A DNA stretch of 64,000 nt from the NCBI RefSeq assembly GCF_019578655.1, contig NC_063257.1:9424001-9488000 (forward strand), written 5' to 3'. This document shows, piece after piece, positions 36,461 to 50,149 of the stretch (its first letter is position 1; every line of letters begins with the position of its first letter). The notes beneath the pieces are model-generated. The model did no database searches and was not told the origin of the DNA. It saw only the letters and a list, made by a program, of their open reading frames with translations. Position numbers and translations under genes: made by a program. The DNA comes from Ricinus communis (Eukaryota; Streptophyta; Magnoliopsida; Malpighiales; Euphorbiaceae).

Positions 36461-39400
36461 ATGGAGAGGAAAGTTGGAGTCCTGGGTTTTATTTGGTTGA
36501 TCTTGTCGTTGCTGCATCCATTATTATGGCAGTTGGTTTTGGGTAATATGGAAGGTTTGTGTCTTCTATTTATTGCTTTCTAGTACTTCATTTTACCAGG
36601 GGCTTATTTTCCTTTTTAAAATTTGAAGACTTTTGATCTTGGTTTTTGCTTTGTTTGTTGATTTATAGTAATGAGTTTCTTTGGATTTAGTAAGAGGTTT
36701 CTGTTTGTTCTTCTTATTAATTATTTTGGGTAATGAATAGTAATGGCTGTTTGTACAGTAGTACATGTACTTTTGTGATAATAATCACTGGTGATCTTAT
36801 TGAATTCTTCATTATTTGCTAGCTTTTATTGCTTTTGCTATTCATTTTCTATGAGAAATTTATATCAGTTTGGTTTTGATCTTTTAGTTCATTCTATAAA
36901 TATTGACAGTTTGTTCTATTTATGACTTGAAACCAGGGCTTAAGTCAAAATGGCTTTTGCAGTTTAATGGGAAAATTTCTCAAGACATTTTTTATTTTCC
37001 TTTTCTTCCGTGTCAAAATGCCTTTGTTCAAGAATCTAAATTTGCCCATGGCTTTAGTGGACAGATACATTTTCGGCATTGGATTGTGCTTCATAGACGA
37101 AATGGCACTTTGAATATAACGTTCCTAATTTATTTGTTCCATCCCTGTTTGCTGGAGAAATCCTTAAACTCTATGCTATTTCATTTTAAAGAATCATCTC
37201 CTTTGTGTATGTCATTTCTGTTGATGACTTTTAATGAATCCCTTTTTTCTAACAGAAATACATGATCTTTTCATGCATACAATGTTAAAATCTATAACAC
37301 TGAAAAATTAAGTCTCTAGAATCTAATAGATATTTATGATCACAGTCGATGCTTTTGATAATCTGCACTCCATTGTATCTGTTCTTTGGTTCATTCTTAT
37401 CTGCTATATGCCTTCTGTAGTATCTTGTTGGTTAGTGTTGTTTCCTAAGTATTTCATCTAAACAGGTGATGCATTGCACAGCCTGCGAAGCAACTTGATT
37501 GATCCTAACAATGTCCTACAAAGTTGGGATCCTACTCTTGTCAACCCTTGCACCTGGTTTCACGTCACATGCAACAATGACAATAGTGTTATAAGAGTGT
37601 AAGCTTCTTGCTGTATGACCTATTCCAGGCATATAATTATAATGTAATTATTCAGATTTCTATTCCTTTTATTCTGCCACTTATATGATGTTTCTTCTTT
37701 ATATCTCAGTGATCTTGGAAATGCTGCTTTGTCTGGTCAGCTTGTTCCACAGCTTGGCCTGCTAAAAAACTTGCAGTACCTGTAAGTCATCATCTCTACT
37801 TTTTCAGTTTACTTCTCTTTTTTTCTTTTTTCGTTGAATTGGCACACCGACAGTGCAATTCACTAATTTTCTTCTTACATCTATTGGTGCTTATGTGCCG
37901 TTATTGGCCATATCCCCCCTTCCCCTTCATATAAAAATGAAAGTTTAATTTTTTTAGGACATGGTCTACAGTCTTTTCATCTTGTTTTTGTTCATGGGAA
38001 GACTTTCAAGCTTTTTTACCGTCCTTTTCCACTAGAGTCATCTTGTCACTTAGATTAGAGACCAGAGAACAGATTTCTGAAATGTGCTATTAAAATTTAT
38101 ATTCAAAAGCTAAAGTTTTTAATGTCTGAACTGATAGGGAAGAGAAGGAAAACTTAATGAACTTGTTGTTTTTAACCTCATTTACTCCATGTTATGAATG
38201 AGTAAGGTGTTGCAGAGCAATTTTTGGCCCAAATGAGAATCCATGTCATGAATAAGGAGTTAGAAAGCAATTTTTGGCCCAATGAGATTTTTCTTCAGAT
38301 GTTTGGCGAGTTAGAGAAAAGAAATTAGATAAGACTGTTGCTGGTTTCTCCTAAAGATGTTGTTTGATATCTGGGGAAATGTTAGACTAATCCGCAGGAG
38401 AAGGTCATATCTGACAGTTTCCCTGTAACTGGGCTTATGCAGACGCAATTCTATGAGAAGGGTCTCATCATCTTAACCCTCTTCCCTCACTGAAATGGTT
38501 AACAAAATTGTTTATAATCAGATCATTGTTTTACGAAGTCACGACTTACGGACATGCAGATTATGGTGCTCTTTTAACCAAATTGTATTCAACCAAGATT
38601 TTATCTTAAAACCAGCAGAGTTGACAGACCAATGAACTGCTGATGAACATGAAATGTTTGATTGTTTTGGTGCCTGGATATCTGGTGTAAATATACTTCT
38701 AGCCAGAATCTGGTTACATGCAACAGTTATGAGATTCTGCACGGAGTTACAATGTATATTTTCTGTCGTAAGGAAAAAGTTCCTTAGTTGGTATATCTAA
38801 AATTGGTTAATGATCTCTGCTGATTGATATAGATGATGGCATTAACATGCATCATTGGTTGTCCATCCTTAGTGACAGCATAGCGCAAAAGTGCAGACTA
38901 ATTAATGTGTAAATCAGGTCCTGCCGTCCAATTAAATCTCTTGGTAAGATAAATTATATGCACTGCGAAGTTCCTTCAGTTATGCCGTCTTTGGATAGAT
39001 CAAAATGATATGCTACCATCTAATAAATTTTCTGAACATTGCTTGGTCATTTTTTTAATATTGCATCAATTATGCAAGTCAATAGTTGAAAATCTTATTT
39101 CATCTTGAAACTTCTCTTGCTTGATTCATTAAGCTAATTGTTTATGACAGGGAGCTCTACAGTAATAACATAAGCGGACCAATTCCTAGTGATCTTGGGA
39201 ATCTGACTAGCTTGGTCAGCTTGGATCTTTACTTAAATAGTTTTACTGGCCCCATCCCAGAAAGTTTGGGAAAGCTGTCAAAATTACGGTTCCTGTAAGT
39301 ATTTTGCACCTAAGTATCTAAGTTCATCGTGTAAATACGTAGCTGCCAAAAGGATATAACATGGCAATCTCTTCTAAATTTCCTGTTATTCCCTTTCACT

Positions 39401-42400
39401 TCACATTTTGTAATATATGACACCATGTTTTAATCTGCCTATTGTGCCATTTAATAATTTTGCAAGTGAAAGTTGGACTATATAATGTTTGATTGGATAG
39501 TCTTTGACTTTGAAATTTGTAGTTAAAGTTATGAACTGGATTTTGCACACCCAAAATAGCCACACCCACCCTAACCGATAACCATGCATGTGTACACACA
39601 TATGTTTTTGCCTTGTGGATTTCCTGCTTCAAGCGTAATGCACATTTATGCTGTTTTACTAATGATTTTAATTTCAGTTGCATCTATTGACTGGTTTTGG
39701 ATGATAATTATACCTTTCGTTCTTGTTTGTGCAAGGATAGTCGGCTTAACAACAACACCTTGACCGGTCGCATTCCTATGTCATTGACTAATATTTCATC
39801 ACTACAAGTATTGTGAGTGCCTAGCTCATCTCAATAAGCATCATGAAGGAAATTCTTATTTCAGCTTGTGTGCACACATACTCCAAGGGTTAATATCTGG
39901 TGGTAGATTAATGTGTTTAATTGTTGTACTTTGGCGTGCAGGGATCTATCAAACAACCATCTCTCTGGAGTTGTTCCAGATAATGGATCATTCTCACTGT
40001 TCACTCCCATTAGGTTGTTTGCTAATAAATCGATCTTATATGATTTCACTGCCTATTTTGGGAAAAATTCTAAAAAGCTTGTTTGCCTTGCAGTTTTGCT
40101 AACAATTTGGATCTTTGTGGCCCGGTTACTGGGCATCCCTGCCCAGGGTCTCCTCCATTTTCACCTCCTCCTCCATTTGTTCCCCCACCCCCCATTTCTG
40201 CACCAGGTAATCTTCCATTCATTTTCTTTCTTTGAAACTTTGCGATTGAAGGTGATGTTACTCGCCGTGTTATGTCTTTGCCTAATGGTGTACTTGGTCC
40301 TTTTTTTGGAATTTGATTCGGCTTGTCATCTATGCTTGAATTTCTTTGGTCTTTTGCTAAACGTTCCTGGAAATGCAAACTAAGTAACTAGGATATCTAC
40401 TTGAATGTGCAATGTAAGTAGTATAAAGAGATCCTAAGTTATGAATTTCTTAAAAATAATTGCACTTTTGAGAAGGTAAATTGATTTCGGTTTGACAATT
40501 GACCTTCTCCCAAGGCTAGAATAAAGAAAAGCAACTGATTCAATGGTACTGACCAGATCATTGAAGTAACTTTGCAGTTGATCCCTTGTTGGATAGTATA
40601 GAGAGGTGACATACAGTTGCCATAAGATTGGATGTATTTGGAGTTATATTTGCCGAAAGTGAATCCTTCTCGCACCTTTATCTTATGGTCCAGATAAAAC
40701 CCTATTTTCGCTGTTGTTTTTCCATCATTTTTTTGTGCTGTGTTCCTTTTGATTCCAAGTACAAAGGCTATTTACTTTTCACCAATATATCTGCAGATCT
40801 TTTTCACATTAATTACTAATGACTCTTCTGACATTTTTCAGAATATTAAGATTGCATTTTATTATCTATAAATTATAAATTGATTGAAAGTGGTTGGCAA
40901 CAATTATTTGCTATACTTTAGAAACGTATTTCATATCTTCATTTTCTTTCATTTCCTCTACCTTCTCAGGAGGGAATAGTGCAACTGGAGCTATTGCTGG
41001 AGGAGTAGCTGCTGGTGCAGCCTTACTATTTGCTGCACCTGCATTAGCATTTGCTTGGTGGCGTCGTCGAAAACCTCAAGAATTCTTCTTTGATGTACCT
41101 GGTTAGTGTTTTGACTGAATAGTGAATGCATGTCTTCAATGACAGGTTGATAATCAAGTGTCTATCCTTGCAGCCGAGGAGGATCCTGAAGTTCATTTGG
41201 GACAGCTTAAAAGGTTTTCACTGCGAGAATTACAAGTTGCAACAGATAGCTTCAGCAACAAAAACATTCTTGGTAGAGGAGGATTTGGTAAGGTTTACAA
41301 AGGGCGGCTAGCAGATGGCACACTGGTAGCTGTCAAAAGACTCAAAGAAGAGCGTACACCTGGAGGGGAGCTACAATTTCAAACAGAAGTAGAGATGATT
41401 AGCATGGCCGTGCATCGCAATCTCCTCAGGTTGCGTGGGTTTTGCATGACGCCAACTGAACGGCTGCTTGTTTATCCCTACATGGCAAATGGAAGTGTTG
41501 CATCATGTTTAAGAGGTAAAGCTTTCTCTTGTTTCACATATATATAAGTGATATTTTAAGTGCTTCCTCACATCTTTTTTCCACAATATGATTGACTAGT
41601 TGTGTTTTTACCTGAATATTGACCCTCTATGTTATCTTTCATTACTATCATTAATTTATTGGATGGATACTTGTAGAACGCCCACCATCCCAACCTCCTC
41701 TTGATTGGCCAACGCGGAAACGAATTGCACTGGGATCTGCGAGGGGATTATCTTATTTGCATGATCATTGTGACCCAAAAATTATTCATCGTGATGTTAA
41801 AGCTGCAAATATTTTGTTGGATGAGGAATTTGAGGCTGTTGTTGGGGACTTTGGGTTGGCCAAATTGATGGATTACAAGGATACTCATGTCACCACTGCT
41901 GTCCGTGGTACAATCGGGCATATAGCTCCAGAATACCTCTCTACTGGAAAATCATCTGAAAAAACTGATGTTTTTGGGTACGGAATCATGCTTCTGGAGC
42001 TAATTACTGGACAAAGGGCTTTTGACCTTGCTCGGCTCGCAAATGACGATGATGTCATGTTACTTGATTGGGTATGCACTCCATCATTGGTGTTGGTTTA
42101 CTGTTTTCTGCCTATATAATGTATGGATCATTCAATGTGTTTAGGAAAAGCTACATTGATGCCTAGTTAGCAATCGAAATCCCAGTCATGGGCATCTAGC
42201 ATCCTTTATTTTCAAAAAAAGGAAAATTATTGGCTTTTTCTAACTCTTTGAAAGTGGATGAAGTGTATACTTTTCTAGATTTTTCTGTTTTTGCTCCCAT
42301 TATCAGTTTTTTCCCTTGTTAAATAAATTCAGAGCCACTAACTTTTCATGCATCTGATGTGACCCGTCGCCTCAGGTAAAAGGACTTCTGAAAGAGAAAA

Positions 42401-42690
42401 AGTTAGAAATGCTGGTTGATCCTGATCTCCAGAGCAAATATGTAGAAGCAGAGGTAGAGCAGCTAATCCAGGTAGCATTGCTCTGTACACAAGGCTCCCC
42501 GATGGACCGACCTAAAATGTCAGAAGTAGTTAGAATGCTTGAAGGCGATGGTTTGGCAGAAAGATGGGATGAGTGGCAAAAGGTGGAAGTTCTCCGGCAG
42601 GAGATTGACCTAGCCCCTCATCCTAATTCTGACTGGATTGTAGACTCAACAGAAAATCTGCATGCAGTCGAGTTATCTGGTCCAAGGTGA
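36461..42690 (+). CDS. SERK: Somatic embryogenesis receptor-like kinase (SERK1/2 type)
   Basis: SERKs are plasma-membrane LRR-RLK co-receptors for brassinosteroid, peptide and immune receptors. Exons: 36461-36554, 37466-37598, 37710-37781, 39151-39294, 39741-39812, 39942-40013, 40094-40206, 40970-41101, 41174-41515, 41677-42071, 42376-42690; 1884 nt, 627 aa, the canonical 11-exon layout and length. Order: signal peptide (~1-30), N-cap with WFHVTC, five LRRs largely on 72- or 144-bp exons, the SERK-specific Ser-Pro hinge ([10 protein letters not shown]), a membrane segment (~241-263) followed by WWRRR, then the kinase: [11 protein letters not shown], Lys332, HRD (429-431, Asp431), DFG (449-451), [22 protein letters not shown]. 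All catalytic residues are intact, so it should be an active RD kinase. It ends AVELSGPR, the typical SERK terminus. It resembles AtSERK1/2 most; the split between them is not resolved here. Confidence 0.97.
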
Positions 42691-44411
42691 CCCTGGCACA
42701 GTTACAAGTAAAGAGGAGAAAATACTCACTACCTTTTTTTTTTTAGTCATAATTTTACCACCTTCTTTTTTTCCCTTTCCCTTCCTGATTTGGTGAAGAT
42801 ATTCCTGATTTAAGCCTCTCCTGTAAGTCCATTCTGCATTGTATTCATTACATTTGTGCATATGAGTCAGAGTTGTTGAGGTGCAATTTGTGTCATCTGC
42901 TGCCACAGTGAATCTGATGTTTTTATTTTTTTATTCCATGAATGTGGCCTAAGGCGGTTGTTTTCATCTTTTGCTCACAGCAAATATATGCTTCTTTCTA
43001 GTTTAATTTATTTTCTCCCATTGATTAAATTGATCTGTTCCTCCTAAGCATGTTTAATTGTAATTATGTTATTTACCAGTGGCATGAAATCAGAGGGTAC
43101 CCTCTTCATCATCAAATGATCTTTATGAATTCTTACTTTATTGTTATTTATGAGCTTCTCTTTTTTTTTTTTTTATTCCTTTCTAGAGAATTCTAAAAAG
43201 AAGAAAAAAAATCTTCTTTCCCTTGGTTTTGATTGTACCATGTCTATATTGCACGAGTTCTTACTATTATCACTGTTACTTTTATTATAAATATTATTCT
43301 AAAAAATTACTATTAAAAAAATTATATGCTTTAATGATATAATTGAAGATATTTTAAAATTATTTTTAAAAAATCGTGTATAAATTATATTTATAGATTG
43401 ATATTGAAATATAATTAATATATTAATTCTAAAAATTAAAATTATTTGTGTACATTAATAATGAAAGAATTATACTCGTTAAAATTATTCATTCATGTAA
43501 ATTTTTTGTTAAAATTGAACTCTTATATGTATATAAATTGGCCGAAATGAAAGTGCTCTGGAACTTGGATTCGCTTGATTATAGATAAATTCCCAAAAAA
43601 TATCAGATATCAAAAATTTGCTCTGGTTGATATGATAAAGACTTTTGTTGAGATGGAAATGCAAACAAAATTGAATATTAAGTTTGCATTGCATTACATG
43701 AAAAAGGATCAGAAAAGGGGGGAAAAAGAAAAAAAGAATGACAAAAGTTCAAGACTAAATTTCCAAACTGGAAATTTTACGCCTGGACGGATATGAAACC
43801 CGAAAAGAAAGAAAGGGGAAGCTATTAGATTCTGTTCTGTAAAGAATCTAGCTGTGGTTTCTATAGGCATCAGCCTCTCTTGTGGGGGAGTGGAGTCTCC
43901 TTGACCACAGTGAGGATATCTCTGTGGGCATTATTCTTGAAAATTGAAACTAGGAAGGAGGACGATTCTGCAGGTGTAGCAGACATGTTCAAGTCAATTC
44001 TTCTTGTTTACTGTGAGTTATCATAAAATTAAGAAACAGCCAGGCAGGCTGCTCCAAGTATACTAAAACATTTTTCAAAGAGAAAGGATATTTATTTACC
44101 TATAGATGACTGTTTTTATACAAAAAAATTTCCTAAACCTCATCAACACATCACAGGACTAACCTCATTAGCATATCACAGAACAAATCATCTGAGATGG
44201 CTTCTCAGCCACTATGGTAGTAGAAATTTCTTTATCCAACCTGCTTGAACACAATAGCAGCCATGAACAAAATCGTTCTATAACAGCTAATGATTCCATC
44301 ACTTTACAAATAAAACAGAAAGGAAAATCAACACCATATCGTAGGTATGCGATAGCTTTAAGTTCACTCACTCGCAAGACTTGAAAATAGATGCTCAAAG
44401 ACTTTAACAAC
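42691..44411. other. Convergent spacer between SERK (+) and the IST1-like gene (-)
   Basis: This contains the SERK 3' UTR (T-rich, to roughly 43250), an AT-rich stretch, and then from about 43800 the probable 3' UTR of the IST1-like gene. That part is of ordinary composition and holds two possible short stems, gattct/agaatc near 43827-43847 and ctgtggt/accacag near 43852-43911. No RNA gene is called. Confidence 0.45.
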
Positions 44412-47400
44412 TCAAACATCATGCGCCGAATGAGAATTGCCTGTCCCGGATTGAGCACTGGATCCAAGATTTGGGTTCTGTGACGTAAACAAATTAGGGT
44501 ATGAAAAGTATGCATCATCATCCATTGAGGGCAATCTCTGTGGTTGGTGACGAACGGACTGTTGCTCATGAACAAGATCACTAGGGGGAGAATCATATTC
44601 CATCTTAAGTTTTTCAAATGAAGGAAGATCATGCAACTCTGATGGTTGGTGGTCTTCATGTTGTTGATGCAAGTGCAGATAACTAGAAACCCCACTGGGA
44701 CCATCAAAAGAGTGCTGATGACCAAAATGTGGTTTTTCCGTCGTAGGTGATTGATCAGGAGTATCTACATGAAATGGATTCTCATCACTACACTCGGGGA
44801 ACTTCTCACTGTTTTTCTTGGTGAGCACACTAATCCTGGCCTGTGCAAGAGTAGCTGCCAAGCGAGCTGCTGCTGCTGCACGTTCAGCAGTTTCTGCAGC
44901 AGCTTGAGCAGCAGCTATAACATCCTGCAGATCCACATTGAACTCACTTTTTGTCCTCGAGATAGGAGGTGAAGTACTCGGTCTTGTAGAAAAGGATGTA
45001 GACGATACTGGAGGAGAAATAAATGGCAAAAACTGTTTTTCTTCCTTGGCATCTACAATATTGGCAGTTCCATCCTTGGTAGCCACTGGCTCTTCTTCAG
45101 TCAGATCCTCATTCTCTAGATGACATTCCTGTGCTAAATTTTCATAATTTGCAGAGAGATTTGATGGTTCATGCTCAATTCCACGTTGTGCAGCAGGTGG
45201 TATGGGTAACATTTCTGGTGCAGAGGCAGTATTTGCACTTGGCCGTAAGGCCACTTTAGGAACTTCAGGAAAATCTAACGTCTCAAAATCTGAATCAGAA
45301 TCTGGCTGTTCATTATGGGCCTGATCAGGAACAGAATTCAATGCTTCTTCATGTTTCTCCTCTGGAAGGGGCAATTTAGACCCGCTGACAAATTGTGTTG
45401 GACCATTCTGACAAATAAGGGTTGCATGTCAGGCAGGGAAAGAGAACAAGAACTGAGGCAGCCATATAGTATCACTTACCAATAAATCTTCATGCTTTTT
45501 TAAAAGCTCAGTTTCAGAAGCAGCAGGATCCCAATCTAATTCATGCTCTTCAGCAATTTCCTTCAGCAGCTTCAACTTTACATCAGGTGAAGGAGCACGA
45601 ACCGATAAGAGTTCTATCAACTGCATCATTTTAATTTACAGGATAATGTCAGAATATGAAAGGAATTTAGCATGTTAAATTTTATTATAACCGAGTTGAA
45701 ATCCAATAGGACAGTTCATCAACCTGGCGATTGACACCACATTCTGGCATAAGCTCGGTAGCAGCAGCTACAAATTCCCTTCCATACTTGGAAACAAATA
45801 GCATCTGAACCTGCAGCAACTCTTGCAGATCGGCACATCTTGGCGCCGCAAAACAGATGCTAGATATTGCTTCTTTCAAGTCTAAAGGGCATTCCCTGAA
45901 ATAAATTGGCCCTTAATTCAATTTCTAAAAGAATGTGAACTTTTGACTCTGTATAGAGGTTCTTTTTCACTCATTTGATTATATAACAATATTAACTGTG
46001 AAGAGCTGATGAATTAAATAAAGTAAGCAGCAATAGAGCTTGGCAGCATATTAACTGTAAAAAGTACTTGCAAGATACAATGTCAACTGAACATGTTATT
46101 TAGAACAATATAGGACATTATCAATGTCAAGCGAACATGATATTCAAAACAATATAACTACAGTATCAGTCCTTCTCCTGATGCATTTCTCTAATATTAA
46201 CAACAATTATTTTTGAACTTCCATTCTGTCATTTTGATTTATTTGGAATAGGGGATGGGACCTTAAACTGAGCTAAATAAAGGGAAAAAGATCCATTTAA
46301 CTAGATTGAGAATTGAATTTGCGTCAAGTTACATTGGCAGAAGGGGTTTTCAAGTAAGCCTAATAGTTTAAGATAATAATTTAATCAATATCTATAAACA
46401 ATTCATGGCTATGATGAGCAATTTATGAGCCCTCTGGAAATCAGAAGAAGATGACATAGTGTCTTCTTCAGCACAGAATAATATTACTCCATCCTAGACA
46501 ATCATCCTAGACGATCAAAAAACAAGATATCTTACCATAAAAGCCACTAACGTAGCATCTTCCTGACTGCATACCATAATTATTAAATACTCAGTTTATT
46601 TATCCGAGTTGAATCCATTGAAACTTAGAGCGATCACCGTCGCTTTCATTTTCCCTACGAAAATGATGATTCAAATACAAAGTGGGTGCTTTCGAATCAC
46701 ATATATCCAAACCTTTTTCTTCCCCTGTGCTCTTTCCTTATTTTTCCATTTTTCTTTTTATAATAACAAGTCATTTTATTATGATCCCAAATTCCCACCA
46801 AAATGCAGCTTCATTTTTGCACGACAAAAATATTTTACACTATTAAATCTGTGCACTCATGCCAATCCCAACTTGCATAATATTAATTGCACAACCATCT
46901 ACAAGTGAAGCATATTTGATAAAGAAAGAAAAAAAGGAACCTTTGTGCTTCAATGATTGGAAGGCGCACAGAGATAAGCTCACAGAAAAGCTCAAGAATC
47001 TCTTGAGCAGCCATCATATTCTCTTCTCTTATTATATGCTCTACCTGAAATGTGAAACAAAAGAATCAAAATTTAACCATGCTACACATATAAAAATTCT
47101 TTTAGAACAGAAATTAGTAAATAAAATAGAATGAGAAATAGTACCCGAATACGAGCAGTGGCTTCTTGACCAGTTTCAAGAAGTTTAGCAATGTCTCTAC
47201 GCATTTGCTTTATCTGAATCTCTCTCCTATTCCTTAACAACTTTATTCGCGGTATTGTCAATTTAAGTAGGGTTTTACTGTGCATAATCAACAAAAAGAT
47301 CGTACCTTTTAGCCCCCAAAAATAACAGAACCATAGCATTCAACCTCAAATAAATTGATAAAAATACACTCCAGAAAAATAAGAATTATCAAAGAATTTG

Positions 47401-47484
47401 ATCATAAAAACTATAAAAGAGATCAAAGTTATACCATTTGGTAGCTTTAAAGCCCTTGTTGAAGAAAGAATCCAGCATCGACAT
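44412..47484 (-). CDS. ISTL: IST1-like protein (regulator of VPS4 in multivesicular body sorting)
   Basis: IST1-family proteins bind ESCRT-III and the VPS4/SKD1 ATPase and act in multivesicular body formation. Exons in transcript order: 47435-47484, 47145-47277, 46941-47044, 45724-45895, 45480-45620, 44412-45407; 1596 nt, 531 aa, all phases consistent. The start MSMLDSFFNKGFKATKCKT is typical. The IST1 helical domain fills about residues 12-185: RIKLLRNRREIQIKQMRRDIAKLL, the REENMMAAQEILELFCELI helix, KEAISSICFAAPRCADLQEL and FVAAATELMPECGVN. The remaining ~330 residues are acidic, Ser/Pro/His-rich and probably disordered. They hold an Ala-rich helix (VIAAAQAAAETAERAAAAAR) that may coil. Plant ISTL proteins vary mostly in this tail, so the paralogue number is not assigned. 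Confidence 0.92.
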
Positions 47485-50149
47485 GAGTCTTCCTTTTCGC
47501 TATCAGATCACAAAACCCAGCGATTAATATCTATAATTTGTCTCTGTTCCTGTGTTAATTGTGTCTCTGTTTATATATATAAGAAACAAAAGATATTTTT
47601 TTAAAACTTTTTAAATCGAAAAAAATGAAATAAAAAAATAATAAAAAAACCTGCTACACTTAAGAGACGCGTGATTAGAAGAAGCTGTTTAAGCTACTGC
47701 TACTTCCTTACGATCGAAGGCTTCTCCTGTTTTTTTTTTTTTTTTCCTTCTTTTTCCTATTCCTTTAGAGATTAATTAATTAATTTTCGTTTGAAATAAA
47801 GAAAATAAATTATTTCAGTAAAGCAATAGCTTATGTTTGCTTTCATATTGTGTGCTAAGGAAACGTAGATACCATAAACGCGGTGGGACTGGCAGTTTAA
47901 TGGTGTGGGGCCAAACGCTGCCTTATTATTATTGGATCCTTCTGGTGAAGCTGCCTCGTCCTCTATTGTCTTTACTACAATTTTCCCCCCTTAAAAGAAT
48001 GAGTATATTTACATTATTTTTGTTCGTCTGAGAAATTCTGAAGGTTTAATGTAAAATATAATTAATCTTTTAAATTCTGTTCGAATGTTAATAGATTAAT
48101 TTATTGATATTTTTAAATGCAATTTAATGAAAGTTAATCGTAGATAAAACTTTTATCTGAACTATGAGCTACGTAATTATTATTCAAATTTGATATTTTG
48201 AATTTAATTTTTATTAAGCTTGATTAAATTACTATTTTAAATAAGTTATCGACTTAATATGCAATGATTAATTAATTGTTTTATTTTTATAAAATGTAAA
48301 ACACTATACTTTATAATAATGTTCTATATTATTAATTATGGTTTTTTCAATAGAAATAATATTATTACATTAGGCCATAGACAGAAGACTCCACAATACT
48401 CATCGTAAAAATGGATTTTTATTTAATGGAAGAGATAATTTAAATATAAGACATCTCATTCTCAAGAATAAACGACATTGACACTTAAACTCGACAATTT
48501 TAGAATTAAATTTATAAGTGTTTGAAATTATGCATAAAAATAAACTAAAGTTATAATGGTAACTAATCTGAGTTTAAATAAACTTATTGACAAGTAAAAC
48601 TTGAATGGAGGTAGAGTAGATTACATCATTTTATGGCCCTGCCCTAATCATAAAAATTGCGAGTGCTAGTTGCTTTATTAAGACGAATTCTATACAGAGA
48701 AACATTCGTCTGGTTCTATTACTAATGAACATTAATCCATGTCAAATTTTTCTTTTTTTTTTTTTTTGCTACTCACGGTATTAATTTTGTACAAATTTAT
48801 CTCAATTTACAAAATTCACTACTTAAAGCCAATATAAATGAGATGCATAAATTATAAAAAAGAATAATAAAAATATCTATTTTTTTTTATTTTTTATAAA
48901 AAATAGGTGTAAATTTTTGTTGTTTATTTTTACTTTGTGAAAATATTAAAAATATATTTTTTAAATTTTTTCTAAAAAAATACGGTATTGATTGTTTTTT
49001 AATAAAATAATCACAACGTATTTTTTAAGAAAATTAAAAAACTGTATTTTTTTAAAAAAAAAATTATGCAGCAAAAATAATAATTTTTTATTAATTTTAA
49101 GGTATCTATCAAAAGTTCCTAAATTAAGAATTGCAAAGCCTTTTTTGGGAGCCCATTAAACTATGGAAAAAGTCTCAACATGTTGGTTTCATTAGCCAAC
49201 TTTATAAGCTCAAGCTTATATGACTTGCATTTTAATACGAGCTTAGCTTTTAATTTACAAAATTAGATGACTAATTAAGACTATAATGCATACTTTAAGA
49301 TTCCTTTAAGCTGTGAAAACTTGTAATTAACATGACTTATCATATTCAAGTAATCAAATTTCTTAATTTTATAAAACATAAGGTTAGAACATCAGTACTA
49401 TGTCAATTTGAAATCAAAAGCATAAGCAAGAACACAGCTCTATGTTCATAACAGCATGACAAGATCATATATCAGAAGTGTATTCTTAAATAAATTTTGG
49501 ACATTCATCATACAAAGCATAATAAGAACATGCTGGGTTTAAAATGAGAAGGGTACTTCGTTTATTCCAGTAAAGACTGCTGGAATAAACCAGAAGAACA
49601 ATGAAATTGTGCAGAGGAACTCACCAAGCGAAATCTCTCCTTGACAGCACACTTCCATCTTCTCTTCCGAATCCACTTGCAGTTGCAGCAATCAGGCATA
49701 TCTTCAGGCTAAATCTTGATATCTTTTGTGCCTGAGGCACAAAAGGAGCCTGTCTCTTTTAACTGGATTGCCACTTACCAAACATAGATCACCAACACAC
49801 AACAGTCTCTGCCCTGACCTTCCACCTATCACCTAAATGCTTTTAACATTCCACATTTCATACATTTACAAATTATATTGCGACGAGTGACACAAGATGT
49901 AATTTCGCGTCAGAATTAATATATGAAGTAAATAGATTCTCTCTCAAATTACTTCAAATCAACATCGAAACAAAGTGAAACCATCCATCAATCTTTTGAT
50001 TGATATATAATACATATACCATTTAAATTCTATAATAAAAGGGTATTTTTTAAGAAAAAAAAAACTAACAATAATACAAAATTAAGTTCAACATGGAAAA
50101 CAAACAAAAATACACATTACAAAAGAATTACAAGATGAAATAAAAATCA
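47485..50149. other. Spacer between the IST1-like and ATPD genes
   Basis: The first ~250 bp are the IST1-like leader and promoter. AT-rich, geneless DNA follows to about 49550. The stretch 49600-49800 has near-coding composition and holds a perfect 10-bp stem with a 3-base loop at 49723-49745. The part just below 50150 is the ATPD 3' UTR. Confidence 0.5.
49723..49745. other. Perfect short hairpin
   Basis: The arms cttttgtgcc and ggcacaaaag are exact reverse complements around the loop tga. The role is unknown. The size is too small for a typical plant microRNA precursor. Confidence 0.7.

Noticed and set aside
36903..37265. Plus-strand open frame of 120 codons in SERK intron 1
   Set aside because: Hydrophobic, low-information translation lying inside an intron required by the SERK model; no splice or start support.
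44168..44725. Minus-strand open frame of 185 codons
   Set aside because: It overlaps the last IST1-like exon in another frame; the protein is unordered and the real frame joins correctly to upstream exons.
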